Of a stretch of DNA of 64,000 nucleotides, positions 23,602-40,995 are shown in pieces. Origin of the DNA: Chloroflexota bacterium (GTDB lineage Bacteria; Chloroflexota; Anaerolineae; Caldilineales; Caldilineaceae); the NCBI GenBank assembly GCA_016861025.1, contig BOKO01000009.1, positions 161,236 to 225,235 on the forward strand, read 5' to 3'. Under the pieces are notes generated by a model. It saw nothing but the letters and a program-made list of their open reading frames with translations. It did no database searches and was not told the DNA's origin. A program made the position numbers and the translations under genes. How positions within the stretch are numbered: position 1 is the stretch's first letter; the number at the start of each line of letters is the position of its first letter.

Positions 23602-23630
23602 TGTACAAGCCGCCGTCTTTCCGCTACAAT
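23602..23630 (+). promoter_or_regulatory. Candidate promoter of the penicillin-acylase gene
   Basis: TGTACA (4 of 6 matches to a -35) and TACAAT (-10) are separated by 17 bp, about 100 nt upstream of the start codon in an otherwise empty divergent region. Confidence 0.5.
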
Positions 23631-23726
23631 CTTTGCTATCTCAAATCACAACCTGGCTGATCGAGGTTCACCCAGAGCAATCGTTGCCTCATCCACACCT
23701 GTTTGTTGTCGCAAGGAGTTTCTGCA

Positions 23727-26105
<2,379 letters not shown>

Positions 26106-26107
26106 TA

Positions 26108-26758
26108 GGACACCCGTCTGCAAAAACGCTGCCTGCCGTTTTTCCAATCGTGTTGTATAATGGCGACGCAATCTGGACGGCGCCGGTCAACGGAGGCAGC
26201 TTGATTGAACCTGAACCAGATTTGGGGCAGTATGCGCTGCGCTACGAGTATTTCAAGGTGGCGGAGAATGAATACAGCCGCGAGGCGCTGCTTGCCATGC
26301 GCAACATCGTCGCCACTCTTTTTCTGGCAGAAGCGCACTATGACATTCACCTGCTCTATGAACCGATCATCCGGTTGTTGGAGGAGCAGCCGGATCGGCA
26401 GGCGGTGCAGGCGTTCTTCAATTGGTTTCGGCGGCTGACGATTCATGGCTATCGCCCGGCCGTCGACTATCAAGCGGTTGCGCAAGAAGTCAGGACAATC
26501 GAGGAGGTAAAGCACATGTTGATGACAGCAATCGAACGAGATCGCGAGGCGTTGCTTGCCCAAGGACGCAGCGAAGGTCTTGAACAGGGTCTTGAGCGGG
26601 GTCTCGAACAAGGTCTCGAACAAGGATTTCTGGCGTCTCGCCGCCAGATTGCACACAAAATGGCGCGCAGGGGCATGCACGTCGGTCTGATTGCGGAGTT
26701 GCTCGACATGACCGAGGCGGACGTGCAGCAACTACTGCAGGATGACGCTCAGAACTGA
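26108..26758 (+). pseudogene. N-terminally truncated Rpn/YhgA-like (PD-(D/E)XK) nuclease family protein
   Basis: The frame carries LPAVFPIVLYNGDAIWTAP, which in Rpn (recombination-promoting nuclease) proteins sits about 100 residues into the chain after the catalytic Asp and Glu-x-Lys. Here it starts just after the acylase stop, so the nuclease domain is gone. What remains is the helical middle and the tail with tandem GLEQGLERGLEQGLEQGF and a C-terminal helical hairpin (IAHKMARRGMHVGLIAELLD). A GTG at 26150 could start a 202-aa fragment. I read it as a decayed gene. Confidence 0.7.
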
Positions 26759-26787
26759 ACCAGATTCCGCACAGGAGAAGGAGCCAC

Positions 26788-27660
26788 ATGCAACCATTCC
26801 GTTACATCCGCGCCCACAATGCCGAGCACGCCGCCACCCTGCTGCAACAACAGGACGGCCGTGCGCGCATCCTGGCGGGCGGCACCGACCTGATCGTCGC
26901 CCTGCGCGAGCATCGCATCGAGGCCGACTTGGTCATCGATGTCAAGGGCATCCCCGAAGTTGAGGAACTGTCCTTCAGCCCAGGCGAAGGGCTGCGCATC
27001 GGGGCGGCGGCGCCATGCCATCGCATCTACCGTCACGCCGATGTGCTGCATCACTACCCCGGCATCATCGATGCGGCGAGTCTGATCGGCGGCATTCAAA
27101 TTCAGGGGCGCGCCAGCCTTGGCGGCAATTTGTGCAACGCATCCCCCGCCGCCGACTCGATCCCGGCGTTGATTGTTCACAGCGCCATCTGCGAGATTGC
27201 GCTGCCCCAGTCGCGGCGCCGCGTGCCAGTCGAGGAGTTTTGTGTGGCGCCGGGCAAAACCGTGCTTGGGCGCGGCGAATTCCTCGCCAGCCTGCATTTG
27301 CCACCGCCGCCGCCTGGCTTTGGCGCTGCCTATCTGCGCTTCATCCCGCGCAACGAGATGGACATCGCTGTCGTCGGCGTTGGCGCGTCGGTGCAGCTTG
27401 ATGCAGAGCGCCGCCACATCCGCAGCGCCCGCATTGCGCTGGCTGCGGTGGCGCCTACGCCGCTGTTCGTGCAGGAGGCGGGCGATGCGTTGATCGGCGC
27501 CGAGGCGAATGAAGAAGCTTTCGCACGCGCTGCTGAAATTGCCCGGGCCGCCGCCCGGCCAATCAGCGACATGCGCGGCACGGCGGAGTTTCGGCGACAT
27601 CTGGTCGGCGTGTTGACGCAGCGCGCGCTGGCAAAAGCAGTTGAGCGGGCAAACAAATAA
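26788..27660 (+). CDS. Molybdenum hydroxylase FAD-binding subunit (CoxM / xanthine dehydrogenase family)
   Basis: This subunit passes electrons from the iron-sulfur centres to FAD in a three-subunit molybdenum hydroxylase. The 290-aa protein has the FAD motifs ILAGGTDLIVALRE near residue 30 and IGGIQIQGRASLGGNLCNAS near residue 100, then a C-terminal CO_deh_flav_C-like domain (AYLRFIPRNEMDIAVVGVGA). AGGAG lies shortly upstream of the ATG. It opens a four-gene operon with the 2Fe-2S and molybdopterin subunits and a ubiquitin-like protein; the M-S-L order is the classic cox order. The oxidised substrate is not deducible. Confidence 0.88.
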   Translation: MQPFRYIRAHNAEHAATLLQQQDGRARILAGGTDLIVALREHRIEADLVIDVKGIPEVEELSFSPGEGLRIGAAAPCHRIYRHADVLHHYPGIIDAASLIGGIQIQGRASLGGNLCNASPAADSIPALIVHSAICEIALPQSRRRVPVEEFCVAPGKTVLGRGEFLASLHLPPPPPGFGAAYLRFIPRNEMDIAVVGVGASVQLDAERRHIRSARIALAAVAPTPLFVQEAGDALIGAEANEEAFARAAEIARAAARPISDMRGTAEFRRHLVGVLTQRALAKAVERANK

Positions 27661-27674
27661 ACGGAGACGCGACG

Positions 27675-28145
<471 letters not shown>

Positions 28146-28161
28146 GAAGGAGATGCAACCA

Positions 28162-30409
<2,248 letters not shown>

Positions 30410-30420
<11 letters not shown>

Positions 30421-30676
30421 CGTATGGATTCCGCCGGTGCACCGCGACCTGACCGGCGGCGAAGAGCGCGTACAGATCGAAGCCGTCACCATCGGTGAGG
30501 TGGTGACGGCGCTCGAACAACGATTTCCCGGAATTGCGGCGCGCCTGACGCATGAAGGACAACTGCGTCCCGGCATTGCAGTCGCTGTCAACGGCGTTGT
30601 TACACCACGCGGCCTTCGTCAGCGGCTCGACCACGCAAGTGAAATTCACTTTGTGCCAGCAATGGCAGGTGGTTGA
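30410..30676 (+). CDS. MoaD/ThiS-like ubiquitin-fold protein, 88 aa
   Basis: It overlaps the large-subunit stop and ends in AMAGG, the Gly-Gly tail that MoaD and ThiS proteins need for adenylation and sulfur loading. The middle (GEVVTALEQRFPGIAARL, then GIAVAVNGVV) fits the beta-grasp fold. As the last gene of the hydroxylase operon it may supply sulfur for the molybdopterin cofactor or for the sulfido ligand. The start at 30410 is chosen by overlap; no strong ribosome site is visible. Confidence 0.75.
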
Positions 30677-30697
30677 ATCACTACGGCGTCGAAACCG

Positions 30698-31234
30698 CTA
30701 CTCCGGATCGACGATAATGATTGGGAGATGCCAGAACCCACCGCCAGGGTTCAATGTCGTAACAATGCTATCGATTGGATAGTCGGCTCTATCGCCTGTG
30801 ATGACGACAAGCGTCTGGCTTCCAGGCGCCAGCCTCAGTTCGGGAAGTTCCAGCACTAAATCGACGCAGCTACTTCCGCTCATCGCCGCTTTCCAGCGAT
30901 ACGCTCCGGGGTCGATGACCAGCAGCTCGACTTGCTGAAAAACGATGCCGGTCATGTCGCCGATCACCTGGTCTTCCTGATCACAAATATCGATCGCCGT
31001 TGCACCGACCGGCGTTGCAAACGGCGCCGCATGAAGAAAAGTAACTCTGGCGCGCAAAGGTTCCGGAAACAAACCAGGTATCGTGCCATTCGGCGTAATC
31101 TCCGAGCTCTGCGCCGCAACATCCATCTCCGAAACGCTCAAGGCAGCAAACCCTACAATCAGCAAAAAACAAAACGCATAGATCAAAATTCTACGGCGAA
31201 GTTGGCGACTGCCACGGCCATCAAGCATACGCAT
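30698..31234 (-). CDS. Secreted DUF4397-like protein
   Basis: A signal anchor (RRRILIYAFCFLLIVGFAAL) is followed by a beta-rich domain with ARVTFLHAAPFATPVGATAI, the start pattern of DUF4397 repeats (R-V-x-HA-P). It ends with LVVITGDRADYPIDSIV. Two cysteines (DICDQE, SSCVDL) could form a disulfide outside the cell. AAGGAG 5 nt before the ATG at 31234 sets the start. It converges with the hydroxylase operon and diverges from mutL. Role unknown. Confidence 0.65.
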   Translation of the reverse strand: MRMLDGRGSRQLRRRILIYAFCFLLIVGFAALSVSEMDVAAQSSEITPNGTIPGLFPEPLRARVTFLHAAPFATPVGATAIDICDQEDQVIGDMTGIVFQQVELLVIDPGAYRWKAAMSGSSCVDLVLELPELRLAPGSQTLVVITGDRADYPIDSIVTTLNPGGGFWHLPIIIVDPE

Positions 31235-31400
31235 ATTGTCTCCTTTCAAACATGGGGAAACCGAAACAGATGGGGGAGCGTGTTTTGACGCAAGATCAGG
31301 GCTTTATAGGCGAATCGACTGCGCCGGAGGCTGCAATCAAGCCTACCATTTATCAAGTGTAGCACAGTTCCAGTACAAGCGATCCACCCAATCCTTCTGC

Positions 31401-31406
31401 TATAAT
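31401..31406 (+). promoter_or_regulatory. -10 box TATAAT of mutL, probably leaderless
   Basis: A perfect TATAAT ends 7 nt before the mutL ATG at 31414, with no Shine-Dalgarno between them. As with the phage repressor this suggests a leaderless transcript. The -35 is not clear. Confidence 0.55.
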
Positions 31407-31413
31407 ACAAACC

Positions 31414-33339
31414 ATGCCTATCCAAATTCTCGTTCCAGAAGTTGCATCGAAGATCGCTGCTGGCGAAGTTGTCGAGCGTCCGTCCAATGTCGTCAAGGAA
31501 CTGCTCGAAAACAGCATCGACGCTGGCGCCACAGAAGTTCGCGTTGAGGCGCGCGAGGGCGGCCGCCGGCTGCTGCGAGTCGTCGATAACGGTCACGGCA
31601 TTCCGGCTGACGAAATTCCGCTGGCATTCGAGCGACACGCCACCAGCAAGCTCAACACGGTCGATGACCTGAACCACATCGCCACCTTCGGCTTCCGCGG
31701 CGAGGCGCTCTACAGCATCGCTGCGGTCAGCCAGGTCACGCTCACCAGCCGTCACTATGAGCAACCATTTGCGACCAGCATCCGCGTCGAAGGCGGTGTT
31801 GCGCAGGCGCCAACGCGCGCCGGAGCGCCGATTGGTACAACCGTCACGGTGGAAAATCTCTTTTACAATGTGCCGGCTCGTCAAAAATTTCTGCGCACAG
31901 CAGCGACAGAATCCGGACAAATCGCAGCAATCATCCAACACTACGCGCTTGCCTATCCTGAGCGGCGCTTCAGTTTTGTCAACGATGGGCGGCTGGTCTT
32001 TCAATCGACCGGCAACGGCGATCTGCGCGATGTGTTGATCATGCTCTATGGCCGTGACAACGCTCAGCAAATGGTCAGCCTGACCGGCGTCGCTGCAAGC
32101 AGTGCGCACAGCCTTGACAACCTTGCGTTGGATGTCGATTTTCGCAGCGATGCATCCACCGTATCGACATCGACGACGCCGTCACAGACCGGGGCGCATG
32201 TGCGTGGCTACGTTAGCCTGCCAAGCCTGACACGCGCCAACCGTAGCGCCATCGACATTTTTGTCAACCGCCGTTATGTTGAAGATCGCAGTCTGACACA
32301 CGCTGTAGTGCAGGCGTATCACACCTTGCTGCCGGTGGGACGCTATCCAGTCGCTGTGGTTTTTGTCGACATTGATCCGTCGCAGGTCGATGTCAACGTG
32401 CATCCCCAAAAGACGCAGGTGCGCTTTGTCGAAGAGCGTCGCGTCTTCTCGGCGGTGCAAAAGGCTGTGCGTCGCACGCTCATCAACGCAGCGCCAATTC
32501 CTGATCTGGGCATCGATGAAGACGGGCGCCTGGCGCGTGCCGCTGGCGAAACCGCTGAACTGCCGTCGGGATGGGCAAGCCGCCGCGAGGCGATCCTCAG
32601 CGCGGGCGATCAGCCTCACTTTGACATAGTCGTGCCTGCGCCGCAGCCAACAGGCGTTCTGCCGTCGTTTGCGACGGCTGCGACTGCGAGTGCCAATGCA
32701 CCGGATGCCTCACCAGTCAACAAAAGGACGACGACAGGCGTCACATCGGTTCCTAAACTGCCGCCGCTGCGGGTTGTCGGTCAGATCGGAGCGATGTATA
32801 TTGTAGCGGAAGGACCAGAAGGGCTGTTCCTGATCGACCAACACGCTGCGCACGAGCGCATTCTCTATGAGCAGTACATGTTGCAGCGCGCCAACAATCA
32901 AACAGGCGTCGCGCGGCAGCACCTGCTCCAGCCGCTTACGCTTCATGTCGGCGCCAGGCTGACGGGTCAGGTCGCCGCCCATTTGAACGCACTGCAGCAT
33001 ATCGGTTTCGAGGTTGAAGCGTTTGGCGGCGACACATTTCTGGTGCGCGCCGTGCCGTCCGTGTTGGCAGGAGAAGATCCACTGCGTACGCTGGAGGAGA
33101 TTGCGACGACGCTATCGGAACGTCGCAACCTGGTCGGTGAGGAGATCGAAGCTGACCTGGTCAAAATGGTGTGCAAACGCGCTGCGATCAAAGCTGGACA
33201 GTTGCTGAGCGACATCGAGATGCAGGAATTGGTGCGCCAACTGGAACTATGCCAGTCCCCACGCACGTGTCCACACGGACGCCCCACAATGATTCAGTTA
33301 TCTGCGACAGAGTTGGAAAAAGCGTTCGGACGCATATAG
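31414..33339 (+). CDS. mutL: DNA mismatch repair protein MutL
   Basis: MutL links mismatch recognition by MutS to strand removal. The 641-aa protein has a GHKL ATPase N-terminus with KELLENSIDAGA (Glu general base, Asn for Mg), DNGHGIP and TFGFRGEAL. A low-complexity linker (about residues 380-440) leads to the C-terminal dimerisation domain. That domain carries DQHAAHERILYE, matching the DQHA(x)2E(x)4E endonuclease motif, plus CPHGRP. It is therefore the nicking type found in bacteria without MutH. No mutS is in the window. Confidence 0.96.
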   Translation: MPIQILVPEVASKIAAGEVVERPSNVVKELLENSIDAGATEVRVEAREGGRRLLRVVDNGHGIPADEIPLAFERHATSKLNTVDDLNHIATFGFRGEALYSIAAVSQVTLTSRHYEQPFATSIRVEGGVAQAPTRAGAPIGTTVTVENLFYNVPARQKFLRTAATESGQIAAIIQHYALAYPERRFSFVNDGRLVFQSTGNGDLRDVLIMLYGRDNAQQMVSLTGVAASSAHSLDNLALDVDFRSDASTVSTSTTPSQTGAHVRGYVSLPSLTRANRSAIDIFVNRRYVEDRSLTHAVVQAYHTLLPVGRYPVAVVFVDIDPSQVDVNVHPQKTQVRFVEERRVFSAVQKAVRRTLINAAPIPDLGIDEDGRLARAAGETAELPSGWASRREAILSAGDQPHFDIVVPAPQPTGVLPSFATAATASANAPDASPVNKRTTTGVTSVPKLPPLRVVGQIGAMYIVAEGPEGLFLIDQHAAHERILYEQYMLQRANNQTGVARQHLLQPLTLHVGARLTGQVAAHLNALQHIGFEVEAFGGDTFLVRAVPSVLAGEDPLRTLEEIATTLSERRNLVGEEIEADLVKMVCKRAAIKAGQLLSDIEMQELVRQLELCQSPRTCPHGRPTMIQLSATELEKAFGRI

Positions 33340-33354
33340 CGCCGCGCCATCCTT

Positions 33355-33753
33355 CTACAAGCCCTTGACTTCGGGCGCTTTTTCGCCTTTGGGGATGCGC
33401 AGCACCTGAGCGTAGGCGCCATCGGCAAGACGCACGCTGTACCAGGTGTCACCTTGCTTTTCGCGGCGCTGAGCCTGTTTACCGTCAACGATCAGCCAGG
33501 TTGGCAACCCACGCTCATCGACGGTTGGGCTGCATGGATAGCCAGCGAAAGCAGGTCCCTGCGCCAGCTCCCCCGCACTTGGTCCGATTGCTTCAATATG
33601 AGCATAGCTCCAGCCGCGCTGACTGAAGTAGGCGCCGATCTTTTCCGCGCGCTCAAGAAGGTCAATAATGGTCTGATGATCGTCTGTCTTGTCAACCTCC
33701 AGCGTCACGGGAACGCCGCCCGGGCTGACCAGCTCGATAGTGACTTTGCACAT
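33355..33753 (-). CDS. Hypothetical protein, 132 aa
   Basis: AAAGGAG stands 8 nt before the ATG at 33753. The sequence begins CKVTIELVSPGGVPVTLEVD and contains a helix (HQTIIDLLERAEKIGAYFSQ) and a later GYPCSPTVDERGLPTWLIVD. It looks like a soluble alpha/beta protein with no membrane segment. No family is recognised. It ends 15 nt from mutL, tail to tail. Confidence 0.65.
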   Translation of the reverse strand: MCKVTIELVSPGGVPVTLEVDKTDDHQTIIDLLERAEKIGAYFSQRGWSYAHIEAIGPSAGELAQGPAFAGYPCSPTVDERGLPTWLIVDGKQAQRREKQGDTWYSVRLADGAYAQVLRIPKGEKAPEVKGL

Positions 33754-33870
33754 GTTACAGACTCCTTTCATACAAATTTACTGGGAGCAAACAAGTTGCG
33801 TTTGGCTATCAAACGATGGGCGACAGCAGCTTGCAGAAGCGATTGTCGCGTGAAAAAACAAAAGACGCCG

Positions 33871-35400
<1,530 letters not shown>

Positions 35401-35543
35401 AATGGCTCCTTTCGAGGGCCGGGCGGCAATGACGAAACCTCTCCTTTTATACACCGAAGCACGCCAAAATCGCTCTGACAATTGATGGAGAAAGGGAGCG
35501 ACGTTTTTCGGGAATTTTCGGCGACTTTGCGCCAGCCGCTGGG

Positions 35544-35577
35544 ATCTTCCAGGAGGCTTTGAGGCTTCCTGGAAGAT
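35544..35577. repeat. Hairpin between comM and rpiA, 11-bp perfect arms
   Basis: ATCTTCCAGGA pairs with TCCTGGAAGAT around a 12-nt loop, just downstream of the rpiA stop on the minus strand. No T-run follows; it may stabilise the rpiA 3' end or be a repeat. Confidence 0.6.
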
Positions 35578-35595
35578 ACGAAACAGACGTAAGGG

Positions 35596-36318
35596 TCAGT
35601 CAGGGCGAGGTAAGTAACGAATGCCGTTCACGCCGGCTACAACCAGGTCGGTCGCCATGTTGAGAAAGAGGCCGTGCTCGACGATGCCTGCGCGTGCTTC
35701 GAGCTGACGGGCAAGGGTAGCCAGGTCATCGATCGGACCAAAATTACAATCTACAATCCAGTTGCCGTTGTCCGTGATGTAGGGAGAGCCATCAGCGCCA
35801 GGACGTAGATTCACCTGACCGCCAAGCGACGCCAGATAACGCGCCTGCGACAGATAACCATAGTGCATTACTTCGATCGGAACAGGCCAGGCGACGCCCA
35901 GCCGCGGCGACAATTTGCGTTCGTCGACGACGATCACCAGACGGCGGCTGGCCTGTGCAACGATCTTCTCACGCAGCAGCGCGCCGCCGCCGCCCTTGAT
36001 TACATTGAAGGCCGGATCGACCTCGTCGGCGCCGTCGATGGTGATATCGATCTCACGCGGCAGGTCATCCGCAAGCAGCGGAACGCCCAGTTCCCTGGCT
36101 TCCTTGAGCGTTCCGGTTGAAGTAGGGACGCCGACGATGTCGCGCAATTCTCCGCTGCGCAACAACGCGCCGATGTGTCGTACGGCATGGATCGCCGTGC
36201 TGCCGGTGCCCAGACCAACGACCATGCCCGATTCGACAAAACGCACGGCATATTCGCCCGCTTCTTTCTTGAAGCGGATGTAGGGATCAACAGCAAAAGA
36301 TGTCGTTGCTTCAGCCAC
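35596..36318 (-). CDS. rpiA: Ribose-5-phosphate isomerase A
   Basis: It interconverts ribose 5-phosphate and ribulose 5-phosphate in the pentose phosphate pathway. The 240-aa protein shows VVGLGTGSTAIHAVRHIG (phosphate loop), DITIDGADEVDP with the catalytic-site Asps, GGGGALLREKIVAQAS, and ERKLSPRLG with the catalytic region Lys. It lies 21 nt downstream of glk in the same direction, so sugar phosphorylation and pentose metabolism may be co-expressed. Confidence 0.95.
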   Translation of the reverse strand: MAEATTSFAVDPYIRFKKEAGEYAVRFVESGMVVGLGTGSTAIHAVRHIGALLRSGELRDIVGVPTSTGTLKEARELGVPLLADDLPREIDITIDGADEVDPAFNVIKGGGGALLREKIVAQASRRLVIVVDERKLSPRLGVAWPVPIEVMHYGYLSQARYLASLGGQVNLRPGADGSPYITDNGNWIVDCNFGPIDDLATLARQLEARAGIVEHGLFLNMATDLVVAGVNGIRYLPRPD

Positions 36319-36339
36319 GTTTGTACTCCGAATGAGACG

Positions 36340-37332
36340 TCAATGGGTGGACATCCGCTCTAGCCCGTAACGAGCCGCACCGATCAACGCCGCCTGCGTC
36401 AACACAACATGCACAGGAATGCGGCTGATCATCGCAGAGAAACGCCCTTTGTTAGTGAACGCTCGCATGAAGCGACCGTCGTGCAGCAGCGGCAGAATGC
36501 GCGACGGGATGCCGCCGCCCAGATAGACGCCGCCCGTCGCCAATACCTTCAGCGCCAGGTTGCCTGCTTCAGCGCCGAGCACAGAAACAAACATTTCCAT
36601 CGTCGCCACACACAGCGGATCGGGGTTATTTTTGTCGAGTGCGGCCTGCACGATGATCGGCGTACGGTCACTGGCGGCGGCCAGTTTCTGCGCCAGCGCG
36701 GATGATTCGGGTGCGTGGCCGCTGTCGCGGAAAAAGTCGTAAATATTGGGAATGCCGATGCCGGAGCAAATGCGTTCATAGCCAGCGTGTCCGTAGCGTT
36801 TGAGCAGATAGCGCAGCAGATCGATCTCAGTTTCGTCGTTCGGCCCGAAGTCGGTGTGTCCACCCTCCGAGGCGTAAGCCATATAACCGTTGCCTGTCCA
36901 AACCAGAAACGCTTCGCCTAAACCGGTGCCCGGTGCAATCACGGCAATAGAGCCATATTCAGCCGGCTCGCCTTTGTTGATTGTATCCAGGTCAGAAGGC
37001 GTCAACTGCGGCACGGCGTAGGCAGTCGCCTGCAGGTCGTTGAGCAACCAGACGCGGTGCAGATTCAACTTGGCAGTCAGTTCGGCGCTGTCGACGATCC
37101 ACGGCAAATTGGTCAATTGCGCCCGCCCGCCAACAACCGGCCCAGCCACGTCGAAACAAGCATATTCAATCGGCAGCCCGGTCTGGGCGTTGAATTCCTG
37201 CACCATCAGCGCCAGGTCAGAATACTCAGCACTTGGAAAGACAGCTTCCGCCACCGGTCGTCGCGGTCCTTCAGCCAACGAGAACACAGCGAGATGAGTC
37301 TTTGTGCCGCCAATATCACCGGCTAACAACAT
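36340..37332 (-). CDS. glk: Glucokinase, Glk (bacterial hexokinase) family
   Basis: It phosphorylates glucose at position 6 with ATP. Residues 5-11 are DIGGTKT (ATP phosphate 1), followed by the glucose-contact LLNDLQATAYAVP, APGTGLGEAF (phosphate 2) and EGGHTDFGP. The adenosine region is LATGGVYLGGGIPSRILP. At 330 aa it fits the Glk family rather than ROK kinases, since the ROK zinc motif CxCGxxGC is absent. AAAGGAG precedes the ATG, and TATAAT (37381-37386, minus strand) is a likely -10. Confidence 0.92.
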   Translation of the reverse strand: MLLAGDIGGTKTHLAVFSLAEGPRRPVAEAVFPSAEYSDLALMVQEFNAQTGLPIEYACFDVAGPVVGGRAQLTNLPWIVDSAELTAKLNLHRVWLLNDLQATAYAVPQLTPSDLDTINKGEPAEYGSIAVIAPGTGLGEAFLVWTGNGYMAYASEGGHTDFGPNDETEIDLLRYLLKRYGHAGYERICSGIGIPNIYDFFRDSGHAPESSALAQKLAAASDRTPIIVQAALDKNNPDPLCVATMEMFVSVLGAEAGNLALKVLATGGVYLGGGIPSRILPLLHDGRFMRAFTNKGRFSAMISRIPVHVVLTQAALIGAARYGLERMSTH

Positions 37333-37430
37333 TGCGAATTTCTCCTTTAATGCGTTGCACTGACGGTAAATTGCTGGCTGAATTATACCATCGACGCGCC
37401 AGAATTCTGAGAGTTCAGCCCATTACGAAA

Positions 37431-37724
37431 TCATGCACTCTCTTCATTTGTGTTATGAATCTCGCCAGTACCCTGCTCAAGCTGCGGCGCCAGATGTGCA
37501 AGCAGAGTGAGGTTATCCGGCTCGACGAGAATAGAGCCGTCGGGGAAAATCAGCGTTGGCACATATCGCTGTCCGCTGTGTCGCACCATCTCCTCACCGC
37601 CTTCCGGATCGGTGAGAATGTCGATCTCACGAAAGGGCGCGCCCAGCTTGTGCAGCACGGTCTTAACGCGCCAGCAATCTGGGCAGAGGGTGGTCGTATA
37701 CAGATCAATCGCTGCGCGGCTCAT
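37431..37724 (-). CDS. Glutaredoxin-like protein with CPDC active site
   Basis: The 97-aa protein has a thioredoxin fold with LYTTTLCPDCWRVKTVLHKL (Cys14 and Cys17), the cis-proline in RYVPTLIFPDG and a closing helix. It belongs to the NrdH/mycoredoxin-like group of small disulfide reductases. Its ATG overlaps the trmFO stop, so its translation is probably coupled to that flavoprotein gene; a functional link is not established. Confidence 0.85.
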   Translation of the reverse strand: MSRAAIDLYTTTLCPDCWRVKTVLHKLGAPFREIDILTDPEGGEEMVRHSGQRYVPTLIFPDGSILVEPDNLTLLAHLAPQLEQGTGEIHNTNEESA

Positions 37725-39088
37725 TGCAGCATCGGTTCGGGAAAGTGGACTGGGGTAAACCCGACTTCGTGCAGGTAGGCTGCCAGGTCCGCTTCAGCGC
37801 GCTCGGCGTAGGTGGCGTAGCGTGCTCGCTTGTTGCGCACCGCCTCCTCCAGATCAGGCAGCAGCCCCATTGCCGCTTTCATCGGCTGAAAGGTCTTCGG
37901 CTCGGCGTGGGTAATGTAGTGCAGCAGCGCGCCCATCATTGTCGTGCGCGGCAGTTCGAGCAACGGCTCGCCGCGTATCAGCCGCACGATGTTGACGCCC
38001 GCCACCAGCCCGCCCATTGTGCTGCCGACGTAACCTTCGGTGCCGGTGATCTGCCCCGCAAAGAAAAGATCGGCGCGCGTCTTGAACTGCAAGGTCGGGC
38101 GCAGCAACGTCGGGCTGTTGATAAAGGTGTTGCGGTGCATCTGTCCCAGCCGCACAAATTCGGCGTGCTCCAGCCCCGGAATCATGCGCAGCACCTGTTC
38201 CTGCGCGCCCCAGCGGATGTTGGTCTGGAAGCCGACCATGTTGTAGAGCGTGCCGGCAACGTTGTCCTGCCGCAACTGCACCGCCGCGTAGGGACGTCGC
38301 CCCGTGCGCGGATCGCGCAGCCCCACCGGTCGCATCGGCCCAAACGCCAGCGCCTTCTCGCCGCGCGCCGCCAACGCCTCGATCGGCATACAGCCCTCGA
38401 AGTAGCGTTCCAGTTCTTTGTCGGCGTTCTTCAGTTCGATCTTCGGCGCAGCGAGGACAGCTTGCACAAACCGTTCGTATTCTTCCTTGTTGAGCGGGCA
38501 GTTGATGTAGTCGCCTTCGTCGCTGCCCAACGCGCTCTCGCGGTCGTAGCGGCTCTGGCGAAAGGCGATGCTCATGTCGATGCTGTCGGCGACGACGATC
38601 GGCGCCATTGCATCGTAAAAATAGAGGTTCTGCTGCCCCGTAAGCTCTTGGATACGTGCGGTCAACGCACTGCTGGTGAGCGGTCCCGTAGCGATGATCG
38701 TCGGCGTAGCCGGAATCTCGGTCGCCTCGCGGCGGTGCACCGTGATGTTGGGATGGTTATGGATCAGCGCCGTGATCTCATCGGCGAACTCCTCACGGCT
38801 CACCGCCAGCGCCGCACCCGCCGGCAGCGCGTGCTTGAACGCCGTGCGGATCACCATGCTGCCCATTGCCAGCAGCTCGTTTTTGAGGATGCCGAGGGCG
38901 CGGTCGGGCAGCGTCGATCCCATCGAGTTGCTGCACACCAGCTCCGCCAGGCGATCGGTGTGATGCGCCTCGGTGGTGCGCGTCGGGCGCATCTCGATCA
39001 GATCGACATGCAATCCGCGCTCAGCGATTTGCCAGGCCGCCTCGCTGCCTGCCAACCCGCCGCCGATGATGGTGATGGTCTCTGTCAT
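37721..39088 (-). CDS. trmFO: TrmFO, folate/FAD-dependent tRNA uracil-54 methyltransferase
   Basis: It makes ribothymidine at position 54 of tRNA using methylenetetrahydrofolate and FAD. The N-terminus has the FAD dinucleotide motif TIIGGGLAGSEAAWQIAERG. Further family hallmarks are HHTDRLAELVCSNSMGS, PALLL-like ATGPLTSSALTARI, YDAMAPIVVADSIDMSIAF, CPLNKEEYERFVQAVLAA, and the C-terminal FAGQITGTEGYVGSTMGGLV. The length of 455 aa is normal. The ATG at 39088 is used; a GTG two codons earlier is possible. Confidence 0.95.
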   Translation of the reverse strand: MTETITIIGGGLAGSEAAWQIAERGLHVDLIEMRPTRTTEAHHTDRLAELVCSNSMGSTLPDRALGILKNELLAMGSMVIRTAFKHALPAGAALAVSREEFADEITALIHNHPNITVHRREATEIPATPTIIATGPLTSSALTARIQELTGQQNLYFYDAMAPIVVADSIDMSIAFRQSRYDRESALGSDEGDYINCPLNKEEYERFVQAVLAAPKIELKNADKELERYFEGCMPIEALAARGEKALAFGPMRPVGLRDPRTGRRPYAAVQLRQDNVAGTLYNMVGFQTNIRWGAQEQVLRMIPGLEHAEFVRLGQMHRNTFINSPTLLRPTLQFKTRADLFFAGQITGTEGYVGSTMGGLVAGVNIVRLIRGEPLLELPRTTMMGALLHYITHAEPKTFQPMKAAMGLLPDLEEAVRNKRARYATYAERAEADLAAYLHEVGFTPVHFPEPMLQ

Positions 39089-39248
39089 GGTCACACGTTT
39101 CGACTACGATTGTTGCGTATTTCTTGTTGCGTATTGGATCGATGAAACACGCAACACGTTCCGCGAAGTTTACACCAACCGATGCTAAAATGACAGCAAT
39201 CACGCCCACGATTTCCGAATCATTCAGTTCACTTGTGGAGGCAAAACG

Positions 39249-40919
<1,671 letters not shown>

Positions 40920-40995
40920 TGAAACAGACGAAGCAATGTTTTTTACCCAAATAACCAGAAATACAAACGATTTCGCAACAAGTCAGGAGCCTGCC

